Origin: Pseudoalteromonas ulvae UL12
Lineage (GTDB): Bacteria > Pseudomonadota > Gammaproteobacteria > Enterobacterales > Alteromonadaceae
NCBI RefSeq assembly: GCF_014925405.1
Contig: NZ_AQHJ01000028.1
Span: 398,979 to 462,978, forward strand
Length of the DNA: 64,000 bases
Direction of reading: 5' to 3'
The position numbers were made by a program, and so were the translations under genes. Under the pieces are notes generated by a model. The model searched no databases. It was not told where the DNA came from and worked only from the letters and a program-made list of their open reading frames with translations. Below, one piece after another: positions 1 through 10,757 of the stretch (position 1 is its first letter; every line of letters starts with the position of its first letter).

Positions 1-1599
1 ACAGGTCATTATGTCAACGCGGTCAGCTTTTTTGTCCGCCGTGGGGTACTTGGTTTTGTACTGGTTGCCGGTATGATTGCGCTCACTGTGGGTATTTGGC
101 AAAAAACGCCCGGATCGCTGGTACCTGATGAAGATCAAGGTTTTTATATTTCGGCTATTTTCTTACCAGATGGTGCCTCTTTAGAGCGCACTGAAGAAGT
201 CGTCCAACAAGTGATTGCTGCGGCAAAATCAAATCCGGCTAACGAAAATGTGATTGCATTTACTGGTTTTGATTTTATTGGTGGCGGTTATAAAAACAGT
301 GCCGCGACATTGTTTGTCACTCAAAAGCATTGGGATCAACGTGAAATCACCAGCAAACAATTAGTTGGTGAGTTATTTATGAAAACCGCTGGTATTAAAG
401 AAGCGCTAGTGTTGGCTTTTAATCCTCCACCCATTTTTGGTTTAGGCAGCACCGGGGGTTTTGAATTTTATATTCAAAATAAAGGCGCAGGTGGGCCAGA
501 AAAATTACAGCAAGCCATGGGCATGATGATGGGTGCGGTACAACAAAGCCCCGTTATTGCGGGCATTCAAACACTTTGGCGCCCTAATACACCTCAGCTG
601 AACGTTGATGTAGACCGTGAACAAGCACGTGCAATGGGCATAGAGATTAACGATGCTTTTAGTGCACTGTCTGGCACATTGGGCACCGCGTATATCAATG
701 ACTTCAATAAATTTGGTCGTGCTTGGCAAGTACTGATGTCTGCTGAGGCAAGCTTTAGAATGTCACCAGAAGACATAGGCCGGATTTACGTCAAAAATAA
801 TCAAGGTGAAATGGTACCCATTTCTGCCTTTGCCAACATTGAGCATAGCCGAGGGCCCGATAGCCTCAACCGTTATAATAATTTACCTGCAGTTAAAATG
901 TTGGGTAACGCGGCGCCGGGTTACAGTTCGGGTCAAGCAATTGCAGAGCTTGAGCGCATTGCCAAAGAAGTATTGCCTCCTGATATGACATATGACTGGA
1001 CTGGCACAGCGTTTCAAGAAAAACGAAGCTCTGGTACCACTGGCCTTGCCTTGGCGATGGCCGCCATTATGGTCTTTTTAATTTTAGCGGCTTTATATGA
1101 GCGCTGGTCATTACCACTTTCTGTGATGCTGGCATTGCCATTTGGCACCTTTGGCGCGTTAATTTCAGTGTGGATTGCAGGCCTAACTAATGACGTTTAT
1201 TTCCAAATTGGCTTGGTGACATTATTAGGACTGGCCAGTAAAAACGCTATTTTGATTGTTGAGTATGCATTGATGAAATACCAACAAGGCTGGTCTGCTA
1301 GCGCTGCAGCACTTGAAGCTGCTCGCCTGCGTTTTCGCCCGATCATTATGACTTCTTTGGCCTTTATTTTAGGGGTTGTCCCGCTAGTAATTAGTTCTGG
1401 TGCGGGTGCTGGCGCTCGCCACAGTGTCGGAACAGGGGTCATGGGGGGCATGATGGCTGCAACCTTCTTGGCTATTTTCTTTGTTCCGCTGTTTTTCTAT
1501 TGGCTCACTGAACGCCGCTTCTTTGAGTCTCGTGATAAACAAGCCTTGCAAGATGAAATAGCACATCATCACCAACAAGAGCACACACATGCTGATTAA
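1..1599 (+). CDS. RND efflux pump inner-membrane subunit, 3' part
   Basis: The reading frame is open from the first base, so this is the C-terminal 532 residues of a gene that starts outside the window. It is the inner-membrane proton antiporter of a tripartite HAE1-family (AcrB-like) multidrug efflux pump. Visible are the LVPDEDQGFY segment that follows the first helix of the second repeat, the periplasmic porter domain, and the final helices, including the GLVTLLGLASKNAILIVEYA helix and a C-terminal FFVPLFFYWL helix typical of AcrB relatives. The His-rich tail (HHHQQEHTHAD) is probably cytoplasmic. A strong terminator follows directly, so this is the last gene of its operon. The family assignment is firm; the substrate cannot be told. 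Confidence 0.93.
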   Translation, partial: TGHYVNAVSFFVRRGVLGFVLVAGMIALTVGIWQKTPGSLVPDEDQGFYISAIFLPDGASLERTEEVVQQVIAAAKSNPANENVIAFTGFDFIGGGYKNSAATLFVTQKHWDQREITSKQLVGELFMKTAGIKEALVLAFNPPPIFGLGSTGGFEFYIQNKGAGGPEKLQQAMGMMMGAVQQSPVIAGIQTLWRPNTPQLNVDVDREQARAMGIEINDAFSALSGTLGTAYINDFNKFGRAWQVLMSAEASFRMSPEDIGRIYVKNNQGEMVPISAFANIEHSRGPDSLNRYNNLPAVKMLGNAAPGYSSGQAIAELERIAKEVLPPDMTYDWTGTAFQEKRSSGTTGLALAMAAIMVFLILAALYERWSLPLSVMLALPFGTFGALISVWIAGLTNDVYFQIGLVTLLGLASKNAILIVEYALMKYQQGWSASAAALEAARLRFRPIIMTSLAFILGVVPLVISSGAGAGARHSVGTGVMGGMMAATFLAIFFVPLFFYWLTERRFFESRDKQALQDEIAHHHQQEHTHAD

Positions 1600-1611
1600 G
1601 CTGATATGATT

Positions 1612-1647
1612 AAAGTGAAAAGCAAGCTTAGGCTTGCTTTTCACTTT
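1612..1647 (+). terminator. Intrinsic terminator after the RND pump gene
   Basis: A perfect 16-bp inverted repeat with a 4-base loop (TTAG). The arms are A-rich outside and T-rich inside (right arm GCTTGCTTTTCACTTT). It lies 12 bases after the stop codon and before the next ribosome binding site. Confidence 0.8.
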
Positions 1648-1674
1648 ATGGCCATTTCATAAGGATTGCTTAAT

Positions 1675-2481
1675 ATGCGTGGGATAATGTGTTTACTGTG
1701 TGTTTTATTCTCTGGATGCGCGCAATACCAGAGTGTCACTCCAACTGTGATTGCTTTATTTGCCCACCCCGACGATGAAACCTGGGTTGCGGGGACGTTA
1801 ATGCATGTTCAGCAGCATCACATTAATGTTGTGCCTGTCTATGTCACCTCTGGCGACCGAGGTTCAGATCGCTCTGGGCGCGGCCTATCAGGTGACAAAC
1901 TTGCTAACGTTCGAGAGCATGAAACAAAGCAAGCTCTTCAGCACTTAACACTTCCACCTCCAGTGTTTTTACGTTACAAAGATGGCCAAACATCAGCTCA
2001 ACTCTCACAGATTGCTGCGGATATCGATACAATCGCCAAGCAATACGCTGCACCTGTGATGTTATGTTTTAGCCAAGGAGGGATCACAGCAAACAGTGAT
2101 CATGTTGCCCTTGCTGAGCTTTGTCAGTCTCGCTATTTTGCACACCAACTGGTATTTAGCATCTCAAATACCCGTGCTGAACGTCTCGAAGCGACCGCTA
2201 AAGCCCATCAATTTGAGTATCCTATCAAATCCGCGGTGACCGATACGCTCATTAGCCACCGTGTTGATGTTACCCACTTTAAAGCACAAAAAATCCTAGC
2301 GGTTGATAGCCATAGCACGCAATTTCCTGCTGTAATCGTCAACGCTTTTAGTGCGTTTGTTGACCAAGCACCCTATGAAGAATTAATCGCAACCGCTCCT
2401 TCTTCTCGCGTGCAACAAGTGCTCAATGTATTGCCGCACTACAACAAAAAATCAAACATAGATAAACATGTTCGTCATTGA
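1675..2481 (+). CDS. PIG-L family deacetylase lipoprotein
   Basis: A PIG-L/LmbE-type metal-dependent N-deacetylase of 268 residues. The family's zinc-site motif appears as AHPDDE near the N terminus, and a second His motif (NSDHVAL) lies in the middle. The ATG was chosen over an upstream TTG because AAGGA sits 9 bases before it and the protein then begins with a lipoprotein signal peptide ending in FSGC. It is therefore probably exported and membrane-anchored. Family members remove acetyl groups from N-acetyl sugars; the substrate here is unknown. It sits alone between a terminator and the formaldehyde operon. Confidence 0.85.
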   Translation: MRGIMCLLCVLFSGCAQYQSVTPTVIALFAHPDDETWVAGTLMHVQQHHINVVPVYVTSGDRGSDRSGRGLSGDKLANVREHETKQALQHLTLPPPVFLRYKDGQTSAQLSQIAADIDTIAKQYAAPVMLCFSQGGITANSDHVALAELCQSRYFAHQLVFSISNTRAERLEATAKAHQFEYPIKSAVTDTLISHRVDVTHFKAQKILAVDSHSTQFPAVIVNAFSAFVDQAPYEELIATAPSSRVQQVLNVLPHYNKKSNIDKHVRH

Positions 2482-2499
2482 ACAATTCTTTTAAACTAG

Positions 2500-3666
<1,167 letters not shown>

Positions 3667-3677
3667 CCCTCTTAATG

Positions 3678-3702
3678 TTCAGCATCTTATAAAGATGCTG
3701 AA
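3678..3702 (+). other. Intergenic hairpin between frmA and fghA
   Basis: An 11-bp perfect stem (TTCAGCATCTT and its complement) with a 3-base loop lies in the 47-base gap. It has A residues rather than U residues after it, so it is not a normal terminator. It sits immediately before the AAAAGGT ribosome binding site of fghA. It could act as a 3'-end stabiliser or a partial attenuator. Confidence 0.5.
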
Positions 3703-3713
3703 AAAGGTATGTT

Positions 3714-4559
3714 ATGACCATACAATTAATCAGTGAAAATAAAGTTGCTGGCGGCCTTCATCAGCAATTTGAATTTGATTCAGTGGCATTAAAAAGTACA
3801 ACTCGCTTTGCTATTTTTTTGCCGCCTCAGGCGATACAAGGTCAATCGGTGCCCGTTATTTACTGGCTATCTGGCTTAACTTGTAGCGATGAGAATTTTA
3901 TGCAAAAAGCAGGAGCATTTAAAACTGCGGCCAAACTCGGTCTATGTATTGTCGCTCCTGATACCAGTCCTCGCGGCGAAAACATTCCTGATGATACTGA
4001 AAAAAGCTATGACTTTGGTGTTGGTGCAGGTTTTTATGTAAACGCGACACAAAAACCATGGGCGACTCATTATCACATGTATGACTTTATTGTGGATGAG
4101 TTACCTAATGTGATTGAAAACCACTTTAATGTCACTGCACAACGCGCGTTAGCGGGCCACTCGATGGGCGGGCATGGTGCGATGATGATCGGTCTTCGCA
4201 ATCCAGATTGTTACTCATCAATTAGCGCATTTAGTCCGATTTGCCAGCCCAGCCAATGTCCATGGGGTATCAAAGCCTTTAGCGGATATTTAGGCGCCGA
4301 TCCTGAAGAGTGGCGTGCGTATGACTCAACTGAGCTCATCAAAGCAATCGATTCTAACCAGTTTGTGCCAATGTTAGTTGACCAAGGTGATAAAGATAAC
4401 TTTTTAGCGGAACAATTAACGCCAGAACCATTCATTGACGTTGCGACACAACGGGACTATCCGCTGACCTTTCGTATGCAAGAAGGATATGATCACAGCT
4501 ATTACTTTATTAGTAGCTTTATTGATGATCATTTACATTTTCATCATCAACACTTTTAG
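3714..4559 (+). CDS. fghA: S-formylglutathione hydrolase
   Basis: This is an esterase-D-family alpha/beta hydrolase of 281 residues that hydrolyses S-formylglutathione to formate and glutathione, the second step of formaldehyde detoxification. The nucleophile Ser lies in GHSMGGHG near residue 149, the oxyanion region reads YWLSGLTCSDENF, and the acid and base are supplied by DQGDKD and the GYDHSYYFI segment. Length and motifs are typical of FrmB/YeiG. It follows frmA in an apparent two-gene operon. Confidence 0.96.
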   Translation: MTIQLISENKVAGGLHQQFEFDSVALKSTTRFAIFLPPQAIQGQSVPVIYWLSGLTCSDENFMQKAGAFKTAAKLGLCIVAPDTSPRGENIPDDTEKSYDFGVGAGFYVNATQKPWATHYHMYDFIVDELPNVIENHFNVTAQRALAGHSMGGHGAMMIGLRNPDCYSSISAFSPICQPSQCPWGIKAFSGYLGADPEEWRAYDSTELIKAIDSNQFVPMLVDQGDKDNFLAEQLTPEPFIDVATQRDYPLTFRMQEGYDHSYYFISSFIDDHLHFHHQHF

Positions 4560-4582
4560 TTTTGGCAGTATTAATTTGCCAT

Positions 4583-4614
4583 AAAAAAAGGTTTACCTCA
4601 GGTAAACCTTTTTT
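4583..4614. terminator. Bidirectional intrinsic terminator between fghA and cstA
   Basis: The stem AGGTTTACC/GGTAAACCT with loop TCA is flanked by 6-7 A residues on the left and T residues on the right. It can serve both the rightward fghA and the leftward transporter gene. Confidence 0.85.
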
Positions 4615-4628
4615 ATTACGCAAGCATT

Positions 4629-6326
4629 TTATCTCTCATCAGACACTTGTTCTGATGCTTGTCCTTGCTGTTTGTTATGCTTGGCAATCACTGACCATGC
4701 TTCGAGCATCACCATTACACAGACTACCAATACCACCGCATCAATCGTGACCAGCAGCCAATTTCCTTGCTCATAATACTCTGCAAGCTTAATCAGACCC
4801 GCTAAAAACGCCATGGTTAAAACAAACACCATAGGGATCAAGGTATACCGTGCAGGTTTACCCATTTTGATTAACATCACAGAAATCACTAACAGCGTTA
4901 AACTAGCAAGAATTTGATTGGTCGAACCAAATAAAGGCCAAATAATCATCCCACCTGAACCCGATGAGCCACCCGCACCAAATGCAAGTAACAAACAACA
5001 CGCCACTGCTAACAACGTCGCTATAACGCCATTTTTAATCAGCTTAATATTATAAATATCACCCCATTCTTGGATGATATAACGCTGAAGACGTACGCCA
5101 GAATCCATGGTTGTACCAGCAAATAACACCACCATGACAGCCAACAAGGTTGAAGCCAGTTCTTTTGGGATCCCCCAGCCACTTTGAATTAAGTTTGCTC
5201 CGCCCGTAATAAAGGCTCCCACACTGCCCGCTCCTAAGTGGCTGTAAACTTCATGCCATTCTGCCGGAGATAGAGCGAGTGTCACCCCACTCACTGCAAC
5301 GATGGTGATCAATGCTAAGCACCCTTCACCAACCGCTCCAAGGTAACCAACAAAGCGCGCATCGGTATCTTTGTCTAACTGCTTTGAGCTGGTTCCTGAT
5401 GACACGATGCCATGAAAGCCAGAAACTGCCCCACAAGCGATTGTCACAAATAGCAGCGGAATAATACTTGGGGTATCAACCGCTACTTGCGTATTAAACG
5501 CTGGCGCTGTGATATCAGGCATAAATAAAAAGACTGCGCCATAGAGCAAGAATAAACCAACCAATAATTGTACCCCATTAATAAAATCTCGTGGCTGCAA
5601 TAACACCCAAACCGGCAACAAAGAGGCAATCGCTGCGTAGACAAATAAAATGATAATCCAATTGGCTTTATCGCTTAAACCAAACATTTCAGTTGGTAAC
5701 GCAAGTGGCATGATACTGCCAGCATAAACACTCAAATACAGTGCTATCACACCAAAAACACACAGCATAATAATATTAAAATTACGGTGTAATAACTGCC
5801 CTATCACTAAAGCAAAAACAATGGCTGCCCAAGCAGGCAGTACCGCTGTCGGTTGGCTCACAAATGAATTGGCAATCACCACACCAAACACGGCATTGAC
5901 CATCAGCAGCACTAAAAAGACCACCACCATAAACAACGCCCGAGTGCGCTTACCAATCACAGACTCAGATAATGCCCCCATTGATTTGCCTTTATGGCGA
6001 CTACTTGCCCACAATGCGCCCATATCGTGGACACCCGCAAAAAAAATCGTGCCCAGTACAACCCACAGCACCGCAGGGACCCAGCCCCAATAAACCGCAA
6101 TAGCAGGGCCGACTATCGGTGCCGCACCCGCAACAGATGTGAAGTGATGTCCCCATAAAACGAGTTTATTGGTTGGCACATAATCAACACCATCATTGAG
6201 TTGATGAGCGGGTGTTATGAACTTATCGTCCATTTGGAAAATTTTGCTGGCGATAAATTTCGAGTAAACAAACCAACCAAACAGCATTCCGATTATTCCG
6301 AAAATAACAATTGCTATGGATTGCAC
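4629..6326 (-). CDS. cstA: CstA family carbon starvation protein / peptide-pyruvate transporter
   Basis: A polytopic inner-membrane protein of about 565 residues. The CstA signature around WGHHFTSVAGAAPIVGPA is present near the N terminus, followed by many hydrophobic helices. CstA and BtsT proteins import pyruvate or peptides during carbon limitation. I place the start at a GTG because AAAGGAAT lies at good spacing before it and the first helix (QSIAIVIFGIIGM) then begins at once; the open frame runs 43 codons further upstream but gives an unlikely basic leader. It is clearly shorter than E. coli CstA (about 700 residues). Substrate is inferred from the family only. Confidence 0.9.
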   Translation of the reverse strand: MQSIAIVIFGIIGMLFGWFVYSKFIASKIFQMDDKFITPAHQLNDGVDYVPTNKLVLWGHHFTSVAGAAPIVGPAIAVYWGWVPAVLWVVLGTIFFAGVHDMGALWASSRHKGKSMGALSESVIGKRTRALFMVVVFLVLLMVNAVFGVVIANSFVSQPTAVLPAWAAIVFALVIGQLLHRNFNIIMLCVFGVIALYLSVYAGSIMPLALPTEMFGLSDKANWIIILFVYAAIASLLPVWVLLQPRDFINGVQLLVGLFLLYGAVFLFMPDITAPAFNTQVAVDTPSIIPLLFVTIACGAVSGFHGIVSSGTSSKQLDKDTDARFVGYLGAVGEGCLALITIVAVSGVTLALSPAEWHEVYSHLGAGSVGAFITGGANLIQSGWGIPKELASTLLAVMVVLFAGTTMDSGVRLQRYIIQEWGDIYNIKLIKNGVIATLLAVACCLLLAFGAGGSSGSGGMIIWPLFGSTNQILASLTLLVISVMLIKMGKPARYTLIPMVFVLTMAFLAGLIKLAEYYEQGNWLLVTIDAVVLVVCVMVMLEAWSVIAKHNKQQGQASEQVSDER

Positions 6327-6480
6327 GTTAATATTCCTTTTTATTTTTGTTAGTGGGTAAAAATTGCGTCTTACACGACTGTACCAGTAAATTAAGAAAC
6401 TGACTGTAAACCTATAGTCTAATAACAAAAAAAGGAATGAAAACAGCATCTTCATTCCTTTTGATTATCATTTTGTGCGA

Positions 6481-8436
6481 TTAGCGAACTTTGAACTCCT
6501 GAGCAATTAATGCTAACTCATTTCCATTCTTTCGCTGGACTGCGCCGCTTGCTGCGCACTTTGAGCAGAAGTTTCCGATGCTTGAGCAATGCCGGTGATA
6601 TTTTGGTTAATGTCTTCGCACACACTCGATTGTTCTTCGACAGCAACAGCCACTTGATTATTCATATCATTAATTGAGCTGATCATAGCCAATATTTGTG
6701 TCAAGGCGTCCCGTGTATCTGCAGATAACTGCACAGAGTTGCGGGCTTCTTGACTACTGCTTGACATGCTACTCACCGCAGCCTGACTCCCTGTTTGCAG
6801 TGCTTCGATCATTGTTTGGATTTCATTGGTCGATTCTTGAGTTCGCTGGGCTAAACTTCTCACTTCGTCTGCAACAACTGAAAAACCGCGACCTTGCTCG
6901 CCTGCTCGTGCAGCTTCAATGGCGGCATTCAAAGCAAGTAAATTGGTCTGCTCAGATATTTTTCTGATCACTTCGACGACAGCACCAATCGAATCGCTGC
7001 TTTGCGCTAAGTCGTTCATGTCACTCATCGCCCTTTCAATTGTCTCTGCAAGATGATTGTTTACCGAGACCGTTTTATCGATTAATTGCAATCCATTATC
7101 TGCTGTTGTTTTTGCTTCATTGGCTGACTCGGCTGAGTTTGTAGATAGTTTGACGACTTCTTGAATACTATACGCCATTTGATTGATTGCCGTGGCTATT
7201 TGCGCGGTTCGTTCTCTTTGAATATTGACCGCTTCGTTCGTACTTCATGCGACTTCATTTGCATTGAGCGCGGCATCCTTAATTTCGTCTCCATTGCCAA
7301 TAATTCGCAGCACAACGGCTTTTAAACTTTGCGACATGCTAGTTATGGATTTAAGAATACCCGTTGATTCAGAGTCATTACTAAATTCTTGAGATAAATC
7401 ACCTTTGGCAATTTTAGCTGTAATTGCGGCGATTTCTGCCGGCTCACCACCGATTGGTTTGCAAATGATATTAGGTAATATCACCGCCATAACCAAACCA
7501 AATATTAAAGCCGCAAGAGACACCCCTTTAACTAAATAAACCATAAATTCAACATCAGCTATTACTTGCAGGCCTAGTTCATCTTGCTCTGCTTTGATGC
7601 TCAATTTAATATCTTCTAAGTCATTCGCTATTTGCGGACCAATCACATTTAATTGATCATTAATTATCGTGTTGCGTTCAATAATGATTTTTTCGATTGC
7701 ATCTAACGCATTAAGGTATTGCGTTTTGAGGGTCATGAACTGTTGTAATTTAGTTTGATCCACCGAAGATGTTAAAACATCCTGCGCTTGTTGATACATT
7801 TTAGTGGTGTTCACCCCCAACTCATCATGGGCACGCTTTGCATCATCAATTTGATTTGTTACTAAAAACTTAACAACATACAGCCGACCTAATAATAAAG
7901 ACTCTTGTAATTTTGCTAAGGTATAGACTTGTTCGTTCGAAGCGTTTTGATTTGCATCAAGCAACTCTGTCACTAATACACGCATCGCTTTTCCTGCAGG
8001 ATCAAGCTCTGTACTCACAATTTCATTGCGCTTAGCGATTAAGCTCACCACCGTTTCAAAGTGATTTTCGTACAGTGATATATTATTGATACTTTGTTCG
8101 ATTAAACCTAAGCGGATTGGATTGCTAATCGAATCTTGCGCTTCAGTGACAAACTCTTTGGAGCTTAATATTCGTTGTTTAAAATCCGCTAAAGCTTCTG
8201 GATCATTTTCATTGATGTATTTTAATGACATTAAGGCGGGAGTACAGCAAATTTGCTTGCAGTCTCCCCGCCAAGTTTGTATTGATTGCTAAGTTTCTAT
8301 ATTGCTTAAAGTTATTCTCCGATGACAACAAACCTACGTAGCTTGAGATAGACACAACTATCAGTAAAGTAACCAAAAGTAAGAACGACATTCTCAATTG
8401 GTTAGCGAGTTTCATTTTTTCTATAAAGCTGATCAT
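6481..8436 (-). pseudogene. Methyl-accepting chemotaxis protein, inactivated by three lesions
   Basis: The parts add up to a normal receptor of about 650 residues: a first membrane helix (MSFLLLVTLLIVV), a helical periplasmic sensor, a second helix (AALIFGLVMAVI), a HAMP-like segment beginning KPIGGEPAEI, and the signalling tip around [19 protein letters not shown]. The reading frame is broken three times. There is an extra A in an A4 run near 8220-8223. There is an in-frame TGA at 7245-7247 between NANEVA and STNEAVN. A one-base loss near 6524 cuts off the C-terminal [14 protein letters not shown], which continues in another frame to a stop at 6481. Three independent hits make decay more likely than sequencing error. 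Confidence 0.85.
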
Positions 8437-8531
8437 AAATTATCCCAAACAGTCCACCTACCCTAAGAATAGACAAATCTGTTTTTATTAGGAAAAAATA
8501 TAAACACTTTTTTAAACAGTGAATTGGCGCG

Positions 8532-9821
8532 TTAAGTACGCGGTCTAAACTCAAGAACTGTAGCATTAATGCAAAAGCGTCGTTGACCATTAGGGCCATC
8601 GTCAAAAACATGTCCTAAATGGATCCCAGATGATTTAGAGCGGATTTCAGTTCTGCGCATACCATAGCGGTTATCCGCTTTTTCAATCACACTATCGGGT
8701 AAAGCGCGTGTAAAGGATAACCATCCTGTCCCCGAGTTAAAGCGGTGCCGAGTATCAAACAAAGGAGCTCCGCTTAATTTATCAATGAAAACACCATCTG
8801 GGGTATTTTTGAAAATCTCATATTCCTTACAAAATCGCCCGTCTGTTCCTTCATCGAATGCAACATTAAACGCTTCACTCTTACCGAGTTTAAATTGACC
8901 TAACATGAGGTAAAACTCTTCTGGATTCAAATACCCTTGGCGACCAAATACTTCTTTCCCATCTTCAATAAACAAAATAGTGGGTGTCGCCCAAGTGGGG
9001 GTACTGATAGTTAATCCATCAAGCTGGCTGGCTAAACGTGTAGTGACTGGAATGCTTCCTTGGTAATCATTTAACACGTCTTTTTTAAATTTCTCACAGT
9101 AAGGACAATAGCCTTGTGACTCAATGACCACAATATGTTTTCCTTGGAACAAAAGAGTATTGTCTGTTTTATCGGCAACGGTCTTAGCTTGGGTAAATGT
9201 CACTCCGGTTCTCAAATCTGGGCAATACCCATTTGGATTTTTGGCTAAATAGTCTTGGTGATAGCTTTCTGCCTTATAAAATGTATCCAATGGTTTTATA
9301 ATTGTGGCGATTTCACCAAAACCTTGCTGGGTTAATAATGGTTGAAATTGTGTTTTTAATTCTTCAGCCGTCTTTAACTGTTGCTCTGTGGTGGTCAGGA
9401 TGATTGAGCGATATTGAGTGCCAATATCATTTCCTTGACGATTTAACTGTGTCGGATCATGATGCTCGAAAAAGTGCATCAACAATGTTTTTGCACTGAC
9501 ACGATTGCTGTTGTAAGTGACTTCCACTACCTCGGCATGATTGTTTGGATTGTGCTTATTGCTTCGTTTAGTGATTGCTCTGTAGGTAGGTGAGACTCCT
9601 TGTCCGTCTGCATATCCCGATACCGCATTGATCACACCGTCTATTTGTTGATAACGCTTTTCTGCTCCCCAAAAGCAACCAGAGCCAAGCACAATCTTTT
9701 CAATATGTTCTGTTGCTCGTTTTTTTTCACTGCTTGGTGCTGCATGCCCACTATTTGTATATGCTGTAATACATAAACTAAGCAACACATAACCTAATAA
9801 ATACATTGGTTTACTCTTCAT
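8532..9821 (-). CDS. msrAB: Secreted MsrA-thioredoxin-MsrB methionine sulfoxide reductase fusion
   Basis: A 429-residue exported fusion enzyme that repairs both S- and R-methionine sulfoxide in envelope proteins. The N terminus has a signal peptide (LLGYVLLSLCITAYT). The MsrA domain covers roughly residues 40-205, with the catalytic Cys in GSGCFWGAEKRY. A thioredoxin/glutaredoxin-like domain with a CPYC motif covers roughly 215-315. The MsrB domain at 320-429 has SGTGWLSF, HLGHVFDDGP and the catalytic Cys in RRFCINA. The two CxxC zinc motifs found in many MsrB proteins are absent. The middle domain probably regenerates the reductases. Neisseria PilB has the same three modules with thioredoxin first. 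Confidence 0.92.
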   Translation of the reverse strand: MKSKPMYLLGYVLLSLCITAYTNSGHAAPSSEKKRATEHIEKIVLGSGCFWGAEKRYQQIDGVINAVSGYADGQGVSPTYRAITKRSNKHNPNNHAEVVEVTYNSNRVSAKTLLMHFFEHHDPTQLNRQGNDIGTQYRSIILTTTEQQLKTAEELKTQFQPLLTQQGFGEIATIIKPLDTFYKAESYHQDYLAKNPNGYCPDLRTGVTFTQAKTVADKTDNTLLFQGKHIVVIESQGYCPYCEKFKKDVLNDYQGSIPVTTRLASQLDGLTISTPTWATPTILFIEDGKEVFGRQGYLNPEEFYLMLGQFKLGKSEAFNVAFDEGTDGRFCKEYEIFKNTPDGVFIDKLSGAPLFDTRHRFNSGTGWLSFTRALPDSVIEKADNRYGMRRTEIRSKSSGIHLGHVFDDGPNGQRRFCINATVLEFRPRT

Positions 9822-9959
9822 ACTTCACCTGTTGATCTTTCATCATATTCACTAACAAGACCTTAGAAGCCTGTGGTTAATTTCAAATAAAAGAAATAAG
9901 GCTGTTTCCTTGGTTATTGTCTAATCTATATACATGACCAGTAAATGAAGTGATCACTT

Positions 9960-10757
9960 GTGAAATACCTCTTATTTATACTCTATGTGTATTCAGCGTC
10001 CTTATTTGCTGTTGATAACTCCATCAACTTACTTTTTTGTTATGAAGACAAAGAGCTGCCCCCTTATTTTTTAGGTAAAGGCCCTGCCACTCCACCCCAA
10101 GAGCCAGGCGCAACAATAGAAGTACTTCAGCAAGTTGTATCAGAAATACCGCAATTATCACTTACATTTATCCGCCAACCATGGAAACGTTGTTTAAATG
10201 ATTTAAAACACAACAAAGTCGACGCGATTATTGCCAGTTATCAACTGAAAAGAGAAACCCTCGGTGTCTACCCAAAAGTGAATAATCAGATCGACTCTAC
10301 CCGCGCGATTAGTGAGCATGGTACGTGTTTTATCCGCCGTTCAGAAACCGAAATAACTTGGGATGGTTTATCATTAAGTGGAATAAGCGAGCCAACCATC
10401 GCCTTACCTGCAGGGTATTCGAGTTTAGAGCAATTAGAACAATTGCCACTCAAAGTTGTACAAACTGACTCAGCCAATACTGCACAACGTTTACTAAAAG
10501 AAAAACGTGTCGATTTGGCACTCACTCTGTGCCAAATTAGTGAAACCTCTCCTCACCTGCCTCAATCTGAATATCCTAATCTTATCCATATGTTTCCGCC
10601 GTTGGTGGTCAAGCATGGGTATCTCGTTTTTTCATATCAGTTTTATGAGTCCCAACATCAGTTAGCCCAAACACTGTGGCAAAAAATTGGTGCTTTTAAT
10701 ACAATCCCAATTTTCACACGTTACCTTAACCCTGAATTTAACGATTTAAAAAAATAA
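9960..10757 (+). CDS. Periplasmic solute-binding protein, family 3-like
   Basis: The product, 265 residues, starts with a signal peptide (KYLLFILYVYSASLFA). It resembles family 3 extracellular solute-binding domains: a beta strand with YEDKELPPYF, a GATIEVLQQVV helix, and a PWKRCLNDLKHNKVDAIIASY segment where such proteins hold ligand. No transporter gene is adjacent, so it may be a stand-alone sensor or binding protein, as is common in this group of bacteria. The start is TTG with a weak upstream site and no nearby ATG. The 3' end overlaps the convergent acetyltransferase gene by 37 bases. Confidence 0.7.
   Translation: MKYLLFILYVYSASLFAVDNSINLLFCYEDKELPPYFLGKGPATPPQEPGATIEVLQQVVSEIPQLSLTFIRQPWKRCLNDLKHNKVDAIIASYQLKRETLGVYPKVNNQIDSTRAISEHGTCFIRRSETEITWDGLSLSGISEPTIALPAGYSSLEQLEQLPLKVVQTDSANTAQRLLKEKRVDLALTLCQISETSPHLPQSEYPNLIHMFPPLVVKHGYLVFSYQFYESQHQLAQTLWQKIGAFNTIPIFTRYLNPEFNDLKK

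Noticed and set aside
6327..6455. Longer N terminus of the CstA-type transporter
   Set aside because: The upstream frame is open but has no ribosome binding site, and the GTG with AAAGGAAT gives the normal start at the first helix.
7245..7247. In-frame TGA as a selenocysteine codon in the chemotaxis receptor
   Set aside because: Receptors of this type have no selenocysteine at this place, no Sec hairpin is evident, and two frameshifts elsewhere show the gene is decaying.
8209..8231. Programmed frameshift in the receptor gene
   Set aside because: An A4 run is too short for typical slippage, and two further lesions downstream would still prevent a full product.
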